Positions 5,908 to 7,456 of a stretch of DNA of 7,456 bases are shown here, piece by piece. The DNA is from Massilia sp. (GTDB taxonomy: Bacteria > Pseudomonadota > Gammaproteobacteria > Burkholderiales > Burkholderiaceae_D). The notes below the pieces were generated by a model. It was not told the DNA's origin and did not search any database. It worked only from the letters and a program-made list of their open reading frames with translations. Within the stretch, counting starts at the first letter, position 1. Every line of letters begins with the position of its first letter. Location: positions 1 to 7,456 of the forward strand of contig JAQGNM010000024.1 in assembly GCA_028291845.1 (NCBI GenBank), given 5' to 3'. The translations under genes were made by a program, and so were the position numbers.

Positions 5908-7456
5908 ATGTCCCTCCGCCTGCTTCGCGCCGCAACCTTACTGGCCGCCGCCGTCAGCGCCACTTTTGCTACCGCGGCGATTGCCGCCGATGCTGCCGCC
6001 GATCCGCCGTCGGTGGTCGGCCGGCTCGCCGTCGCCGAGGGCCAGGTGCGCATCACCGGAGATTATGGTGACGAAACGGTCGGCGCCCAGGTCAACTGGC
6101 CCGTCACGTCGCACAATGTGGTCACCACGGCGCGCGGCGCGCGCACCGAAATTCGCGTCGGCTCGACCTCCGTACGTCTCGATGGCGACACCTCGCTGGA
6201 AGTGACGGAGCTCGACGACGACAGCGTGCGCCTGCGGCTGAACTACGGCAGCGTCAATGTGCGCGTGCGCAGCAGCGAGGTAATCCGCGGTTTTGAACTC
6301 GAAACGCCGAACGGCGTGGTGCGCCTGCAGGAACCGGGCGCGATCCGCGTCGACAGCGAGCGCGTTCCCGGCATCACCGCCGTCACCGCGCTGCTCGGCA
6401 CGGCGCTGGTCAATGACCGCGGCGGCCAGCTGATCGTGCGCGCCGGCAAGCGCCTCGAGGTCGGCGACGACATCCGCACCAGCGCCGCCCAGCGCGATGA
6501 TTTCGACGACTGGTCGTACCAGCGCGATCAATATGAAGAACGCTCGCAGTCGGCGCGCTACGTCACCACCGACATGACCGGTTACGAAGACCTCGACCGC
6601 TACGGTGTGTGGCGCGACGACGCCGAATATGGCGCCCTGTGGCTGCCGACCACGGTCGGCGCCGACTGGGCGCCCTACCGCGACGGCAGCTGGACCTGGA
6701 TTTCGCCATGGGGCTGGACCTGGGTCGACAACGCGCCGTGGGGCTATGCGCCCTTTCACTACGGCCGCTGGGTGCAGGTCAACCAGCGCTGGGCGTGGGC
6801 GCCGGGCCGCCGCGCCGAGCGCCCGGTGTGGGCGCCGGCCCTGGTCGGCTGGGTCGGCGGTTCGAACTGGAACCTGAATTTCAATTCGGGCGGACGGCGT
6901 ACCTTGCCGGCCACCGGCTGGTACCCGCTGTCGCCGCGCGACGCCTTCGTGCCAAATTACCGGCTGTCGAACGACCATCTGCAGCGTATCAACCGCGATC
7001 ACGACGGCCGCCGCCGCAACGACCGCGACGGCCATGATGGCCGTGATGGCCGTGATGGCCGCGGCGATCATCAGCGCCAGGGATTGACGGTGGTGCCGCA
7101 GGCGCAGTTCGGCCAGCGCGGCACGGTCGCCGTGCGCAATGCGCCGCGTACCAGCGGGCCGTTGGCGAACCTGCCGAGCGGCGCGGTGGCCGGCGCCGCC
7201 CCTGCCGCGCCTGCCGCGCCGGCTGGCGTGGTCGTGCAGCGCGAGCGCATGGACCGCGACGCCTGGGAGAGAAACCGTCCGCGCCGGCCGGAATTGAACA
7301 ATCTGCCGCGTACGCAGACGCCGGCCGGGCAGAGCGCGCCGGCGTCAGCGGCGCCTTCGCCGCTGGCGCAGGGAACGCCGTGGCGGCGCGACGAAGAGCG
7401 GGTGCGCGCGCAAGCGGCGCCGGCGGCGCAGGCGCCCGCTCCAGCAACGTTGCAGC
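5908..7456 (+). CDS. Secreted FecR-domain / DUF6600 protein, C terminus beyond the window
   Basis: The gene runs from the ATG at 5908 through the right edge (516 codons, no stop). AAGG lies five bases before the ATG. Residues 1-27 are a signal peptide (cleavage near AIA-AD), placing the protein in the periplasm or outside the cell. Residues 38-190 resemble a FecR-like beta domain (VTTARGARTEIRVGSTSVRL at 72-91, LNYGSVNVRV at 111-120). Residues 222-362 match DUF6600: DMTGYEDLDRYGVW at 222-235, then a tryptophan- and proline-rich repeat region (DWAPYRDGSWTW, PWGWTWVD, PWGYAPFHYGRW) and WYPLSPRDAFVPNYRLS at 338-354. Function of this domain is unknown. The tail from about 363 is low-complexity: an Asp/Gly/Arg/His stretch, then alanine/proline-rich sequence with scattered Arg. 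No FecA receptor or ECF sigma gene adjoins it, so a classical FecR anti-sigma role is unlikely. A TATAGATAC -10-like stretch lies at 5863-5871 without a good -35. Confidence 0.9.
   Translation, partial: MSLRLLRAATLLAAAVSATFATAAIAADAAADPPSVVGRLAVAEGQVRITGDYGDETVGAQVNWPVTSHNVVTTARGARTEIRVGSTSVRLDGDTSLEVTELDDDSVRLRLNYGSVNVRVRSSEVIRGFELETPNGVVRLQEPGAIRVDSERVPGITAVTALLGTALVNDRGGQLIVRAGKRLEVGDDIRTSAAQRDDFDDWSYQRDQYEERSQSARYVTTDMTGYEDLDRYGVWRDDAEYGALWLPTTVGADWAPYRDGSWTWISPWGWTWVDNAPWGYAPFHYGRWVQVNQRWAWAPGRRAERPVWAPALVGWVGGSNWNLNFNSGGRRTLPATGWYPLSPRDAFVPNYRLSNDHLQRINRDHDGRRRNDRDGHDGRDGRDGRGDHQRQGLTVVPQAQFGQRGTVAVRNAPRTSGPLANLPSGAVAGAAPAAPAAPAGVVVQRERMDRDAWERNRPRRPELNNLPRTQTPAGQSAPASAAPSPLAQGTPWRRDEERVRAQAAPAAQAPAPATLQ
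7027..7062 (+). repeat. 9-base in-frame tandem repeat coding Asp-Gly-Arg/His units
   Basis: Four nine-base units (GACGGCCAT, GATGGCCGT, GATGGCCGT, GATGGCCGC) code DGH-DGR-DGR-DGR at residues 374-385 of the DUF6600 protein. The near-identical DNA suggests recent slippage. A further short repeat, CCTGCCGCG twice at 7201-7218, codes part of the alanine/proline tail. Confidence 0.85.

Noticed and set aside
5938..7071. A 377-codon open frame on the minus strand
   Set aside because: It is antisense to the FecR/DUF6600 gene, which has a signal peptide and domain matches on the plus strand.

Overview
The window is GC-rich and gene-dense, with codon use and gene types that suggest a Betaproteobacterium. 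The family Oxalobacteraceae (Massilia, Duganella or Janthinobacterium-like) is my best guess. This rests on the overall look of the proteins (YedI, an HU-family protein, a large TonB-dependent receptor, a FecR/DUF6600 protein), not on any marker gene.

The left half (1-4080) reads on the minus strand. From right to left it holds a DUF808/YedI membrane protein (4080-3142), a complete 837-residue TonB-dependent outer-membrane receptor (2941-428) closed by a clear intrinsic terminator (377-403), and the first 88 codons of an exported alpha/beta hydrolase that leaves the window at its left edge (266-1). The 200-base leader of the receptor gene is rich in dyad symmetry: a possible sigma70-type promoter lies among three inverted repeats, so this is the most likely place for specific regulation.

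The right half (4279-7456) reads on the plus strand. It holds a 66-residue BrnA-type ribbon-helix-helix protein without a visible BrnT toxin, an HU-family nucleoid protein with a strong terminator, a LysE/RhtB-type exporter whose stop codon lies in a 15-base tandem repeat, and a large secreted FecR-domain/DUF6600 protein that runs off the right edge.

The genes look like separate transcription units rather than one operon. Terminators follow the receptor and HU genes, and leaders of 129 to 234 bases separate the rest. No gap without a gene exceeds 300 bases. I saw no tRNA, rRNA, CRISPR array, insertion sequence or prophage gene. I found no convincing new multi-gene system. The points most worth a second look are the FecR/DUF6600 protein, the orphan BrnA, and the dyad-rich receptor leader.
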